NCBI GenBank assembly: GCA_025449115.1
Contig: JAHLKC010000010.1
Span: forward strand, 1-64,000
DNA from: Chytridium lagenaria
Taxonomy: Eukaryota; Chytridiomycota; Chytridiomycetes; Chytridiales; Chytridiaceae
Reading direction: 5' to 3'
Length of the DNA stretch: 64,000 nucleotides
Position numbers and translations under genes: made by a program. Positions 22,015-34,307 of this stretch are shown here, one piece after another (position 1 is the first letter of the stretch; each line of letters opens with the position of its first letter). Below the pieces are notes generated by a model, which saw only the letters and a program-made list of their open reading frames with translations, did no database searches and had not been told where the DNA came from.

Positions 22015-25000
22015 ATGTTCAAGGGAGCAGCAGGACCAGGAGGAGGAGGAGGAGGAGCAGGAGCAGGAGGAGGTGCCCCTCCGTCTCACCATATGCAGCA
22101 ACAGCATCAACAGGGAAATCCATCATCATTGTTTCCATCGCTGTCACCTCAGCCACCATCTGCTGCCGCTGCAACGCCCCTTCTCGCCCCATCATCTTCT
22201 ACCAACACAGTAGTCATGCCAAAGAAGAAGAAGGTCTCAACGGGAGTGGCAATCTCATTTGATCCGTCCGCCCCTGGTGTATACGCACCCGGTGGTGGGA
22301 AACAGAACAACATTCAACAGCATCCAGATATGATGTTTCCATCTCCCGTCACTCTGATGGAACCTTCTACTCTCCATCGTCAATCACAACAAATCCATCA
22401 ACAGCCTTATGGGTACGGTGGCTATCCTCATCATCAACTACCACCACCTCCTGGAATGCATCGCAGTTATTCAAATCCATCACTGTCGTCGGGGTATCCC
22501 ACCTTGAATCATGCCCAGGGAGGATATCAGATGCATCATCAAGACCCTTCTTTCTATATGATGCAGCAGTATGGGCAGCAACAGCAGCAGGGTTGGGCAG
22601 GAGGACCTCAAGGATCTTGGGGTGGACCTATGGTGCCGCAGAATAGCTTGCCGTCTGTTCAATTATTCTTTGCAGGTGAGTTTATTGTGTAGTGTGATCT
22701 TTCTCTGTTGTAGCTTAAAGCACTCGGGGATGCTTTAAACATACTCTTTCTGCTTTCATAGCACTGTGGTAACTGCATGGCTGTTGGCAAGTGGTTAACC
22801 GCAGAAGGTTATGTTTCTTCATTCCTATCAATGAGGACCAGACATTATCCATTTTTCTATCTCCTTATCTTCAATCAGTTTAACCCCTTTGCACTCTTTA
22901 GAATTCAATGGAGAACGCTTCCCTGGCTTCTATGACGACTATGGAGGTTACCATTATTTTCAAAGCGAAGAAGAGGCCAGAGTCGCAACGAAACGTGCAA
23001 GAGATGCGGCCTCAGGTCCACGTGCACCCGTCTCCTCTCAATTTCCTCCTCCCCCTCCGTCCGTAACTCACTTTCCACCATTTCCTCAAATCCCCGCTGC
23101 GCCAAAATGTCCCGCCACCATCACCTCAATCCACATTCCCACATTTTCAAAATAACGGCCAGGCTCCTCCTCCTCCTCTAATGTCCGCTGCTCAACACAC
23201 CCCGCCACAACCTCAATCCGCATTCCCACATTTCCAAAACAATGGCCAGGTTCCACCTCCTCCATCCGCATTCCCACATTTCCAAAATATTGGCGAGGTT
23301 CCTCCTCCTCCTTCCTACTATCAACATCAACAATCTTTGCATCGTCCACCGCCAGGTCCTCCACCTGGACCACCCCCGCCGATGACAGGATCTTATGTTG
23401 CTGCAGCTCCACCCCCGCAGGGCCCACCCCCACCGATGACAGGATCTTATGTTGATGTACCTCCACCCCCGCAGGGCCCACCTCCACCACCTACCATCCA
23501 TGTACCTCCCCAACCGACCATCGAGCCACCTTCAAACTCTCCCATCGTCGCCGAAGCCATCCCATCCAACCCTAAAGTCACAACCAAAAACCTTACTTAC
23601 AAAGAACTCTGCGAGGCTATTCCTAAAAAGGAGAAAAAGAAGAAAACCACCGCTCTCCATCCCCCTCCTTCTTCCAGCCTACCACCCAATTCCTCAACTC
23701 CAACATCATATGCTACCACCCTCGACCCTCCCAATACGGTCAGCGCTGCCCCAGTTTCCACCGTTTCAAAAAACTTGACCTACAAAGAACTTTGCAAAGT
23801 CATCGTCCCGAAAGCCAAGAAAACAAAGCCCAGCAGCGATACTACCACGCCACCTGGGGTCTCGCTATCATCGTCAGGGAGGTCATCTTCATCACCTGTT
23901 CTGTCGACCGCCGTATCCTATTTTGGGAAATTGGGGTTGTCGCGTCAAGCCCAGGTCACTGATGTTCCAGCTACAGTGGATAAGGAAAAACCCGTTGATT
24001 CACTATCTCCGTCCTCCCGTGCAAAGTTCTTTTTAGGAGCTACCAACTCTGTTGATGAGCCGTCAAACGACATAGATACAAGTAAACCCCTACAACCCAC
24101 ATTAGACGTCTACACCGCCACATCGTATCCCAACGCCATCCCTTCCATCAACGACACAACATCAATTGATGACCGCACATTCACATCCGACGCTATACCG
24201 GTCACATCCCCAATCGCACCTCCATCCCCCTCTGTAGCACCATCATCGTCCTCCGGTACAACCGCCTCCATGACAAGGGAAGCCGTGGACCTCGACTTGG
24301 ATTACGCGATCGCGTTAGCGATTTTCGCATCACAAGTCCAGGAATCTGTTAGTGAGGAAGGAGGTGCGAGTTCTCAGGTCGCGAGTGGATCTGCTCCACA
24401 GTCTGCTCCTGCGTCCACTGGGGTGACGGATATGCCGAAAGCGGCGTCGTCGTTGTATACGTATGGTACACCGATTGATGAGGTTGGAACGTTGAGGGGT
24501 GTGGTATCCACATCACATGCACAAGCTGCACCACATCCACGACAAGTGTCGACCATGTCGTATCCGTATGGAACGCCTATTGATGAGGTTGGTGCAAAGG
24601 GGAGTTTGGGGTACAGGGATCCTAAAATATCCGCAACGGCTTTGACCGGTGCTGTGACGGAAAAGAAGACAGGGTTTACGTACGGGACGGGGATTGATGA
24701 GATTGGGGTAAAAGGGTTATTGGGGTATACGACACCGAAAACACCTGCTGTGGTCAGTGCTGCTGATGAGGGACTGACGAGTGAGACAACCGTTGGTGGG
24801 GGGGTGAACCCTGCTGTGCCTGTAGAGGTGCGGGCGAGGAGAATAGGGAGGCGAATAGGGAAGATGCGGGTGAGAATGCGGAGGAGAATAGGGAGGAAAA
24901 TGGGGAAGAGGTGAGGAGGACGATGATGGTGGAGTATCTTTGTGAGGAAGGGTATGAATTTGAGAAGGCTTTGGAGGCGCTTGAGGGGCTGGGTATGAGG

Positions 25001-26628
25001 TTGATATGGCGGTAGGGATTTTGGAGAGTTGGAGAGATGCAGAGGGTGGTGAAGGGGTTGTGAAGGAAGTGAATTCGAGTAACGTTCAGAAGGACGGGTT
25101 TGGGGTGTTGGGGAGATTGAAAATGTGGCGCCTGTAACGGAAGACGTGGTGCAAGGTGAAGTGGTTGAGGAAATTGTAGGGGATGTTGTTGAAGTGGAAG
25201 AGGTTGTGGAGGAGACTATTGCAGTGGAGGAGCAGAGGGCTGGAGGAAGAGATTCGACCTGTGGAGGAGATTGGTGTGGTCGAGGAAGAGGGGTGATTAT
25301 GGAAAAGGGTTTGGGGGATATGGGAGTTGTAGTGGTAAATGTGAAGGGCACTGTTGGAGTCGTGGATGAGGTAATGGAGAAGATTGATGGGGAAGTTTTA
25401 AAGAAGACTCAGGATGTTGGAGATGTAGATGAGGGGGGAGTTGAGAAGAAGACGACTGCGTTGGTTATAGATAAAGTGGTGGTTTGGATACGGCAGACGA
25501 AAAGGTTGATGCAAGAGTAGAGGAGTTGGTAAAGGAGGGTGTTGCTATCGAAGATGAGACGGCAATTCCTGCAAGAGTCGAGGAGATGGAGAAGGAGAGT
25601 CACGTTGCTGATGCTAAAATTGTGGCAGAAGCGAAAGAGATGGTTGTGGCAAAACCCGAAGGCATGAGTGAGACACAGGCTATTGAGGAGGGCATGATCG
25701 TGTCTGAGAAGGTTTTGGAGACCGTGGAGGCTTCGACGGTCGTGACGGAGACTAGTACCGTTGAAGCCGAAGAGGAGATGCTCATGCCAATCCCTCCCCC
25801 GCGTACAAGCTCCAACGCTCCATCAAGCCCCAAAATCTCATTGTCACCCTTACCCAACGTTGACGGCAAATCTCCAGAAGACTCTATCAGGGTTGCATCC
25901 CCCGTCCCCTTTATCCCCATCTCCATCGACCATGATCACAAGGATGATTTCACGTCAGGATTCGAGTCGTTCCTCTTTGACGCAAAGGCACCCGTCACGT
26001 CGTTAGTAGACCAAGTTAAAATCTATCGAAGGCTTTCCCAAGCCTTACCTCCACGTCCTGACTCCATCGTGCTTCCATCCCCTCTCCAACGTCCCCTCTC
26101 CCCAGAAGAATCCATTGAAAGACGAACTTCAAAACCAGGGTACAGAATCCCAAACAGAAACTCAAGTCTGGATTTAAACGTCCCAATGGATTCAAGAATC
26201 ACACCCTCACCTCCCCCTCTTCGACCTCACAGTACACTTCCAACCGCCCCTCCCGTCTTTCCATCACCCCACCTCCCCCCTCCCCCACTCCCCAAGTTCC
26301 ACCACCACGCACCTCCACAGTGTTCTCAACATCCCCACCTCTCCCATCAACCCCGTCGTCTCCTCCGTTGCCATTACCACCCACCCCAGTGTCTCCACCG
26401 CTCCCTGTTATCCCGGCTTACTTTGGTGTAGCGCCGCCACCGCCACCCCCGGAATTCTTTGAGACCATGGGTAAGGGGGAGAAGGAGTTACCGCCTCCGC
26501 CACCCCCGAAAGAGAACCCACCATTTGTTCCAAAGAGAATGCAATATTTCGCAGCGCCGTTGGAGGGAAGAAGTAATGAAGACTTTTCGGGTTTTTTTCT
26601 TTTTTTCTTTCTATTTTTTTTTGTTTGA
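22015..26628 (+). CDS. Large Pro-rich low-complexity protein with novel peptide repeats (frame broken)
   Basis: Exon 1 (22015-22675) encodes a Gly-, His/Gln- and Pro-rich start (MFKGAAGPGGGGGGAGAGGG) with a basic KKKK patch. A clear intron follows (donor GTGAGT at 22676, acceptor ending 22901). Exon 2 opens with the only globular-looking segment, FNGERFPGFYDDYGGYHYFQ, then SEEEARVATKRA. After a frame change come AFPHFQNNGQVPPPP repeats, two NLTYKELC segments each followed by a Lys-rich stretch, and three repeats of the type YGTPIDEVGxxGxLGY. Next is a short helical segment YLCEEGYEFEKALEALEGLG that resembles a UBA/CUE helix bundle. A long Glu/Val-rich then Pro/Ser-rich region follows to 26628. 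At least four frame changes are needed, near 23150, 24910, 25000-25500 and 26300. No known family is recognised. The prolines and short repeats suggest a scaffold or condensate-forming protein (inference). Confidence 0.55.
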
Positions 26629-27931
26629 TGAATGTTTTTCTCTCTTTTGTTGCCTTTCATTTATTCTATGATATTTTGTTTTTCTTTGTTAGTGGTTCCC
26701 TTCCTATGATTCATCCCATATATTTTCCTTCCTATTCTTCTACTTTACGTTCTTGACTTCTTTTCTCGGTATTTTTTCCTTCTTTATTGTGTCGTTTCTT
26801 TAACTTCTGGCAGTGTAGGTCCATCCTTGACCAATAAACAGCACACTCGTAGACCAAGACGTCTATCAACGATATTTATTTTTCCCCCGAAAAATTGAAA
26901 GGTTAAAACGACTTTATGATTGCAGTTACAAACACAATCACAATATCAATTACAAACACAATCACAATAACATAGACTTATATATAAAAAAAGGATCCAC
27001 ATCCATGACAACGACCACTGAACTGATCATACCGAACAATATTTGAAGGAAAACCCCTCCATACAGGGTTGAATAAAGTCATGAGAACCACTGGGAACTA
27101 CGTTGATGGACGCGTTGAGGACCGGTACATCCGGCTATCAAAAGGGGTCGCCGAAGCTGGTAAAAGCGTGGAGCGCTGGGAGTGGACGGTTTGTCGTGAT
27201 TGAAAGTCGGTGAGGCGAACAGTGGATTTAGTGTTGGTGGGTTGTTGACGAATTTTTTTCGGTGGCGTTTGAGCATTGAATGTGATGGAAAAGATGGAAG
27301 GATCGATGTGTGAGTTTTTGGTTCCTTCTTTAATGTGTTGACGGTTGAACTGGAATGATGGTGTGCCTGTTTTTTTTTTCATGGACTTATTGGAATGACG
27401 CTGTGATTAGGGGAGATTACGGCTTATGCGTTTAAAGCGGATGTGAAGGATGGCTAGGTTCGTGTGTTGAGTAAGAGAGGAGTTTTCGGTTGTTATGCCG
27501 TAAAACAATGTTACAATCGTTACCCAACAAACATCAAACTGCCTTTCACAGATCCTTTTCCAACCCAAAAAAAGGTTACCTTGCCGTCAAAAAAAACCCG
27601 TAACAACATAACCCAAAAACGTTTATTCTCTACCCAAAAAAAAGGAATAAAATACATTCAAACAAAACACATTTAAAAACGCGTCACCAAAAAAAAAAAA
27701 AGAAGAAGACGGACTTGCAAAAAAAAGTGTGAGAATGTATAGACCGACATTGAAATAAACATAGCAAAACAAATGCAAAGGAAAAAGAAAACCGAGAAAA
27801 GGGAGGGTGAGCGAGGCTTCTAAATAAAAATAAAAATGCATCAACAACCAAAAGTGATAAAAGAAGACTATGCAATGGAGAAAGTGATGAAAAAACAAGG
27901 ACAAAAAAAAAAAAAAAGAACCATCTACATT
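26629..27931. other. Gene-free intergenic stretch between convergent genes
   Basis: The 3' flanks of the plus-strand Pro-rich gene and the minus-strand QGHAS-repeat gene meet here. I see no further gene. A/T runs and short Pyr/Pur tracts are common, as expected for untranslated 3' sequence. Confidence 0.5.
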
Positions 27932-28200
27932 CCATCCACCCCAACCTCCGCCACCTCTAAACGACAACGACGCCTTCAAAAGTGATAGAAAACAAATGCA
28001 GTGGAGAACGAGAAATAAAAAACATCAAAAAAGGAATACCCCATCCACCCCAACCTCCGCCACCTCAAAGACAACGACGCCTTCAAAAAAACAATAAAAG
28101 AAAACAAATGCGGACAACGAAAAAAAAAAAAAGAAAAGAAAAACTACCTCCCATCCACCCCAACCTCCGCCACCTTCCTAGACGACAACGACGCCTTCCT
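27932..28200. repeat. Three tandem copies of a gene's 3' end
   Basis: A block starting ccatccaccccaacctccgc and continuing cacct..gacaacgacgccttc occurs at 27932, 28041 and 28152, giving periods of about 109 and 111 bases. The third copy is the real end of the minus-strand gene (codons VAEVGVDGR-stop); the other two lie just beyond its stop. Confidence 0.8.
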
Positions 28201-30193
28201 CGGCGGCAACCTCTCCACATGTCCAACATGAATATGCTTCAACGCCTCCAAAATAACATCATCCGGCATGACACCCGTGACAACCGCAAGTCCCGTGGCA
28301 CGTTCGATCAAAGACGCCTGCGATGCCTGCGATGCCGCGGTCGGTGGTGATAAAGCGTGAAGATGGGGAGGGGTTGATGTGAAAGGTGGGATGTGGATGT
28401 GCGGGGTGGTGGTGGTGGTGGTGACGCTTTTAGAACGGAGGGGAGGTGGGGATGGGACGAGAGGGCATGTGGAGACTTGAGGAGTGGCCTTGGGTGGGAT
28501 GGGATGGAAGAGCGGGGGTGGGCGTGTGAAGAGTAGAGGCATGACCTTGGATGGGGCTCGAGGCATGGCTTTGAATAGGACAAGAGGCATGACCTTGGAT
28601 GGGACTAGAGGCATGGCTATGGACAGGACTAGAGGCATGACCTTGACCGGAACGTGTTAAAGTAGGCAGAGGAGGCGGAGCATGTGTATAAACACCAAAA
28701 GAGGCATGACCCTGTACAGGCCGTGTTGAAGTCAAAGGGAGAGCGGGATACTTCATCATAGCAGCAATGATGCGATCGAGTTTTTCGGGTTCAGCAAAAG
28801 TAGCGATGGGAGCTGAAGAGGAGGTGTTGGCGCTTTGAAGACGAGGCGGGGGAGGGGGTAGGTTGAAGGGTTGTGAACGATGAGGAGGGTCAGTGAAGCG
28901 GGAAGTGGTGTCTGATGGAGATGAGACGGATCTTTCTCGAGGGTGACGGGGGGAGAGGTCATGGATGGGAATGGATGGACGTTGGTGTTGTAGGGTGTCT
29001 GGAATGTCGTTTAAAGAGTCGATGCGCTCTGCAACCTTGTCATCAGGGCTTACACCTTGGTTGGCTGGATGCATTGACGTTGCGGGTGATTTCGTGGCAG
29101 GTGGAGCATCTGATTTGGTGGCAGGTGGAGTATCTGATTTCATGGCAGGTGGAGCATCGGAACCCCTCCGTTCGCGATGATGCCGAACCATATCCGCCAG
29201 TTTCTTGTGCACATCCTCGACCACGGCACCTAGAGAGTCCGACATTTTACGGGCTGGTGAACCATTGACATCGTTAAACAAGTCTCCACTGCGTTGCGGA
29301 GAGAGAGGCGTCATGGGCGGGGTGAGAGGTTGGCTGTGATCTGAAGAGGCAGAGGATTGATCGGGAGAGTGACGAGGTGGGGGGGGGGTTGGTTTGGAGG
29401 GTTCAGGTTCTGGTTTGAGCGAGGAATCGGATGGATCAGAGCCAGCGGCTGCAGCGACAGAGTCGAGGGAGGAGAGGACGGATGCCATAAAGTCTCTGGT
29501 GGACAGAAGATGTGCAGAGAATTCTTCACGCGCAGTAACGAGACCTCCATTTTGAAGAGCATGTGCTGATGTAGATCGTTGCATTCGGGGAGGTCGTTCA
29601 GTTAGAGACAAGGGAGTGGTGGTGGTGGTGGTGGTGGAGGAGGGTTGATGTGAGTTCATGTTACTACCACTACTTGATAAAAGGGCACCACCCCTTGACT
29701 TTGACCGCCCATTCTTTTTAAACAGATCCATGGAAGATGCCGAGACCAAGACGTCAAGCAAATCCGTGGGACCCGGCCGGCCATCCGATGCATTCCCACC
29801 TAACGAGGGCGGTGGAAGCGGTCCAACGTTCTGAGCCTTTGCTTGAATGCTCCTTGACATCATCTCGACATCTTTTGCGGTTTTAAAGGTGTTGGCTCTT
29901 GGTCTGGATGCGATTCTTTGAGGTGGAGGTGCGGAAGGATCCTGCCTGATACTCTGAAGGTATTGCTGATGATGCAATGTGGTGGTGGTGGTGGTGGGAT
30001 CAGAGGTGGTGATGGGAAGAGGTGGTGGATGTGCAGATGGCCATGTGGAAGATCCGGGAGAAGTGATGGTCTTTGATCGTTGTGGTAAAGAGGAGGAGGA
30101 GGAGGATGAGGTTGATGATTTGAGAGTGATTGGCGCAGCAAGTGGTGGTGGCCCACCAAGTAAAGCCTGGAGGTTGTTGAGGTAGCCGTCCAT
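28144..30193 (-). CDS. Ser/Pro-rich protein with QGHAS repeats (one frame change)
   Basis: The frame starts at the ATG at 30193 and reads 587 codons without intron: MDGYLNNLQALLGGPPPLAA, then poly-Ser, Thr and His/Gln stretches. It continues with short conserved-looking islands: RIASRPRANTFKTAKDVEMM, PGPTDLLDVLVSASSMDLF, EFSAHLLSTRDFMASVLSSL and LGAVVEDVHKKLADMVRHH. Near 28750-28560 a 30-base DNA repeat encodes PIQGHASSPVHSHASSPIQ-type units. The first frame stops at 28430, but a one-base change in a C/G run near 28445 continues into a plausible end: ASLIERATGLAVVTGVMPDD, VILEALKHIHVGHVERLPPR and VAEVGVDGR at 28144. The islands look like short helical binding regions in a disordered protein. 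I do not recognise a family. Microsatellite-rich DNA covers its promoter. Confidence 0.6.
28545..28640. repeat. About 30-base tandem repeat coding QGHAS units
   Basis: Repeated units of the type ggcatgaccttg(g/a)atggga plus ctagaggcatgg lie within the Ser/Pro-rich gene. On the minus strand they encode HASSPIQG-like blocks. Confidence 0.75.
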
Positions 30194-32299
30194 GCTTTCA
30201 GTAGCGGGATGTAGCAGATTATTAGATGTTTCTTCTTCTTTTTAATAATAATGAAATCTAGTAATTCTTGCAGTGATGTAGTAGTAGTGGTGTAGTTGTA
30301 TTCTCTTTGTACTCTACTCTACTCTACTCTGTCTATTCTATAAAAGGTATGTATGTATGTAGTTGTGGTTGTATGAATGAATGAATGACTGTGTATAGGA
30401 TGTGTGTGTGTGTGAATGTGAATGAACAAGTAAATATATATGAATGTATGAATGAATATAATAATAAGGTCTTATTTATTTATTAGCACACTTTTCAACA
30501 CGCGAACAAGCTATAATTATAATTATAATTCATTATTGCATGGTTACTCAAAAGAGAGAGACAATGTTCATAATATAAAATTTATTTTATTTCATATTTT
30601 ATTCTCACTATATATATATATATTATTAATATATAATATGTAATGTAATAGGTAATAAATACACTATTAATTATTAATTAATAAGAAGAGGGAAAAAGAC
30701 CATTATATATATTTATATCAATGACGTATATAAATACTCTAGAAGAGAGAGAGAGAGAATACAATTACATATCCTCATCCTATATATATATATTAAATAC
30801 TTTATTAACTACTTTATTGGTGCTGTTCAAGGGCCTTGATATTTCCTTGTTATATACTATACATACTACAGTATATAATAACTCTATTATATCATCATAC
30901 ACCACTCCCCCCCTCCTTTATGCCCGTCATCCCAGTTTCAGGAAAATTCCTGTTTCATGAAACAAAAAAAGCCTTTTTTTTTTATTCTTGTTGCGGTGTG
31001 CCGTAAGCGCAGTTTGAAAAAGATCATTATGGGCGGCGGCGTCATCTGCAGTTTAGAACAAGAGGGACGTGGTTTCAAATGTTGTATCATTGTGTTTAAT
31101 TGTTGAATAATTCTTTCTTGCAGGTCATGGACACTGCAATGAGACGCGACAAGATACACACTACTATTACTAAAACATCCGAGGGCGTCGCATGCTGCCC
31201 TCCAAAAGTCCTTTTCCGTTTGTCCTCAATGTCACACTCTCCACACAATCATGAGCATGCAACAACCCTCCACCAAAAATGGACAAGAACACTACTCTTT
31301 ATTTCCTCATTATATATTACTCTGCTCCTAATATACGCCCCACAGGCATATTTTTCAAAATGACCACTGCTTGCTAATAATACACAGCATATGTATTTAT
31401 TAGGCCAGGCCAGACCAACTTTATCGAGAAATTAAAAAGTCCCTGAGAACTGACGACGATCTCTCAGAGTGATGCAAAAGATTTCCATAACCTCGCAACT
31501 GGAATTGTCAGATTCTCAAAAAGGACCTCTCTGCCGACTGACACGCTCGCCTTGCCTGTCGAACGACGACGGCTACGACACTCGCTCACCCCTTCCTCTT
31601 GAACACTAGGTGGACGATCACATTTACTCGTCGTCAGCGTCAACTGCGTCAAGGCCTTGCTGGTTCAGGAGATATCAAGGAGATCCTTTTTGCGGGGACG
31701 GAAGAGTAAAGGCTCTTTACAACAAAACTTGTTCTTCCACCATACCATCATCAAACCAAAAGGAGGCATCTCCACACAGTCCCACTTTAAGATCTCAAGC
31801 CTCCAACAACCCCTTTTGCGATACCCTCCATTGAGACTGTGACGAAAAAAGCCAGGCCTCATTTTGAGGAGCAGAAGCGAAACCAGGAGAGGATAGGCGT
31901 TGACCCCACTAGAGCCATGCCATCCGGGTACCTTACCTGGCTGGTATCGGCGCTATTGAATCGACCACCATCAAGCGAGGTTGTTTATCCCACGAATCTA
32001 AACCCCCATGGGTATGATGGCCCTACAGAAATGGTGGATTACCGATCTATCGTTTTTGCAAGAGGACGTATCGACACGGGAATACCTTGTCATGAACAGG
32101 TTCTTGCAAACGACCCAAAAGGCTGTCCCGTGCCGAGACGTGGCGATAAAGTCCATACAACACATGGAAAGAACAGACTTTCGAGATCGAGACATATCGA
32201 CGACAACCCATCTTTAAAGCTTGTACACAGATGCCATGACACCAAACATCGGACAGTGATAACATGGAAAAAGCGAAACCGTCATAAATGGCCATCGTG
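30194..32299. other. Intergenic region with microsatellites and AT-rich sequence
   Basis: Between two divergent genes. The first 250 bases hold a cluster of simple repeats. About 30440-30900 is very AT-rich with many tata and ttaatta blocks. The frames at 31000-32280 look random and I support no gene there. The 5' end of the receptor-phosphodiesterase gene may lie within the last few hundred bases. Confidence 0.45.
30312..30470. repeat. Cluster of microsatellites
   Basis: Runs of ctcta/ctact, atgt, gaat, tg and gaatgaat follow one another upstream of the gene that starts at 30193. They lie within its probable promoter region. Confidence 0.85.
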
Positions 32300-34221
32300 T
32301 CTAAACGAATGGATCAAAACCTCCATCGCCATCATCCTCCTCCACCATCTCCCCACCCCCCTCCACGCGTCCACCCCCCCCACCTCCACTCAACCCCTCC
32401 TCCCCCCTCCCCTCTTCACAACCCCACCCTCCCACCACAAGCGCCAACAGCTCCCCCCAACCACAACCCTCCCCCGTCCCCAAGTCTCCGGCTCCCCCCC
32501 AACGCCCACCCCGGGGTCTCCACGTATCCGTTTCTTCCTCCCCCTCCCATCAAAAGACGAGTCGATCCTCGCAGCGCTGCAGGCTTGGATGGCGTTTTCG
32601 GCGGGTCGGCTGATGGGAGTGGATGTGGGGGTGGAGGGGACGGGACCGTTGTTGCAGGGGGCGGTGGTGGAGGTGATGATGTCAAAGAGTGAGAATGGGT
32701 CGGATGCGTTGACGCAACCGTTTTTTGCGATCAATCAGTTTTATGTTTCGGGGTGTTGGGTGAGTGTTGGTTTTGGTTGGGCTTTTTTTTTTTTTTTTGC
32801 TTTGTTATGGTGGTTTGTTTTTTTTTTTTCTATACTATGGGTGTTCGTCATAGTTTCGTCCCTTTTTTCTCCATCATGGTTGTTCGTTATATAGCTTCTT
32901 TCTTTGTTCTTCGTCATGGTTATGTGTCATATAGTTTCGTCCTTTTTTCTCCGTCATGATTATTCTTCATATTGTTTCGTCCTTTTTTCTCCATCATGGT
33001 TGTTCGTCATTTAGCTTCTTTTCTTTTTTCTTCGTCATGGTTATTTGTCATATATTCCTTTTTTCTCCGTGATGCTTGCCCATCATATAGTTTCGTTCTT
33101 TTTTCTCCACCATGATTCTCCATCATACACCCCTCGTTCACTTTCCACCACTAAATCCTCATTAACTAACATCCACATCCAAAAAAGGTGATTCGGAATC
33201 CGCATCCTCCCTCGGTATCCTCCTCGTCACAAACGCCTTTGAAGTTCCACTATGCGATATCGGAGGTACCTCATCCATCCCATCCCCCTTCTAACCCCCC
33301 AGATTACAACGACAACATGTCCGACAACCTTCAATACCCCTACCGATTCCAAGTATCCACCAAATCCGCATACGCCGTAGAATCCATGATGCGTTTCCTC
33401 CAACACCACGGCTCCACCACCATGTCTCTGATTCTCACGAAACAGTTCACAGGTAGGGTAGCGTTGAAACACAATGACTCATGAAATACGGTAGCGCATT
33501 CGTATGTGACGGAGGTGGCGAGATATCGGAATATGACGATTTTCGGACCGTTTTCCGTGATGGAGACGGGGAAAACACAACCGTTGGATTGTGTGTCAAC
33601 GTTGCAGGGTGTTAGAAGGGCGGGAGCGAGTTCGATTGTGTTTTTGGGGGACGTTGCGGAATTGTTGAGTTGTTTAGAAGTCGCGAGGTGAACCTTTTTT
33701 TTCCCATATGATGGTGTTTACGTCGACTAACACCTCATCCTATCTATGTAAAGATCATTTAAGATGCTCTACGACGATGGATACACGTGGATTGTGAATG
33801 GGATGGACATAGATGTGATGATGAATTCGCGGTTACTTGGAACTCGGGTTGATGTTTTCCGGGGGATGTTTCTTTTGGGAGCGGTGGATCGAGGAGGTAG
33901 GGTATCGACGAGTGATGTCGGAGCTTGATGATGTGGATGCGTTGATGAGGTGATTGGATGGTTGTGAGGATGGTGCTGAATGTTGGAATAGGTATCCTGC
34001 GTTGGTGAATGTGACGGATCCGGTGCCTTCGATTTTTTTGTGAGTGTGGGGTTTGGTGTTGTGGGTTTCTGATTGAATTGAATAGGATGTATCGAACGTG
34101 TCTGGAGATGTTTATGATAGGATTTGATAGGGTTGGTTTTTTTGTTGTTTTTTTTGTTTGTTTTTTTTTGTTGTTTTTTTGTTGTTGTATTTGTTGTTGT
34201 TTTTTGTTGTTTTTTTGTGGT

Positions 34222-34307
<86 letters not shown>

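Noticed and set aside
24374..25351. 325-codon minus-strand Pro/Ser/Thr frame
   Set aside because: Opposite the Pro-rich gene; the plus strand has ordered repeats and a clean first intron.
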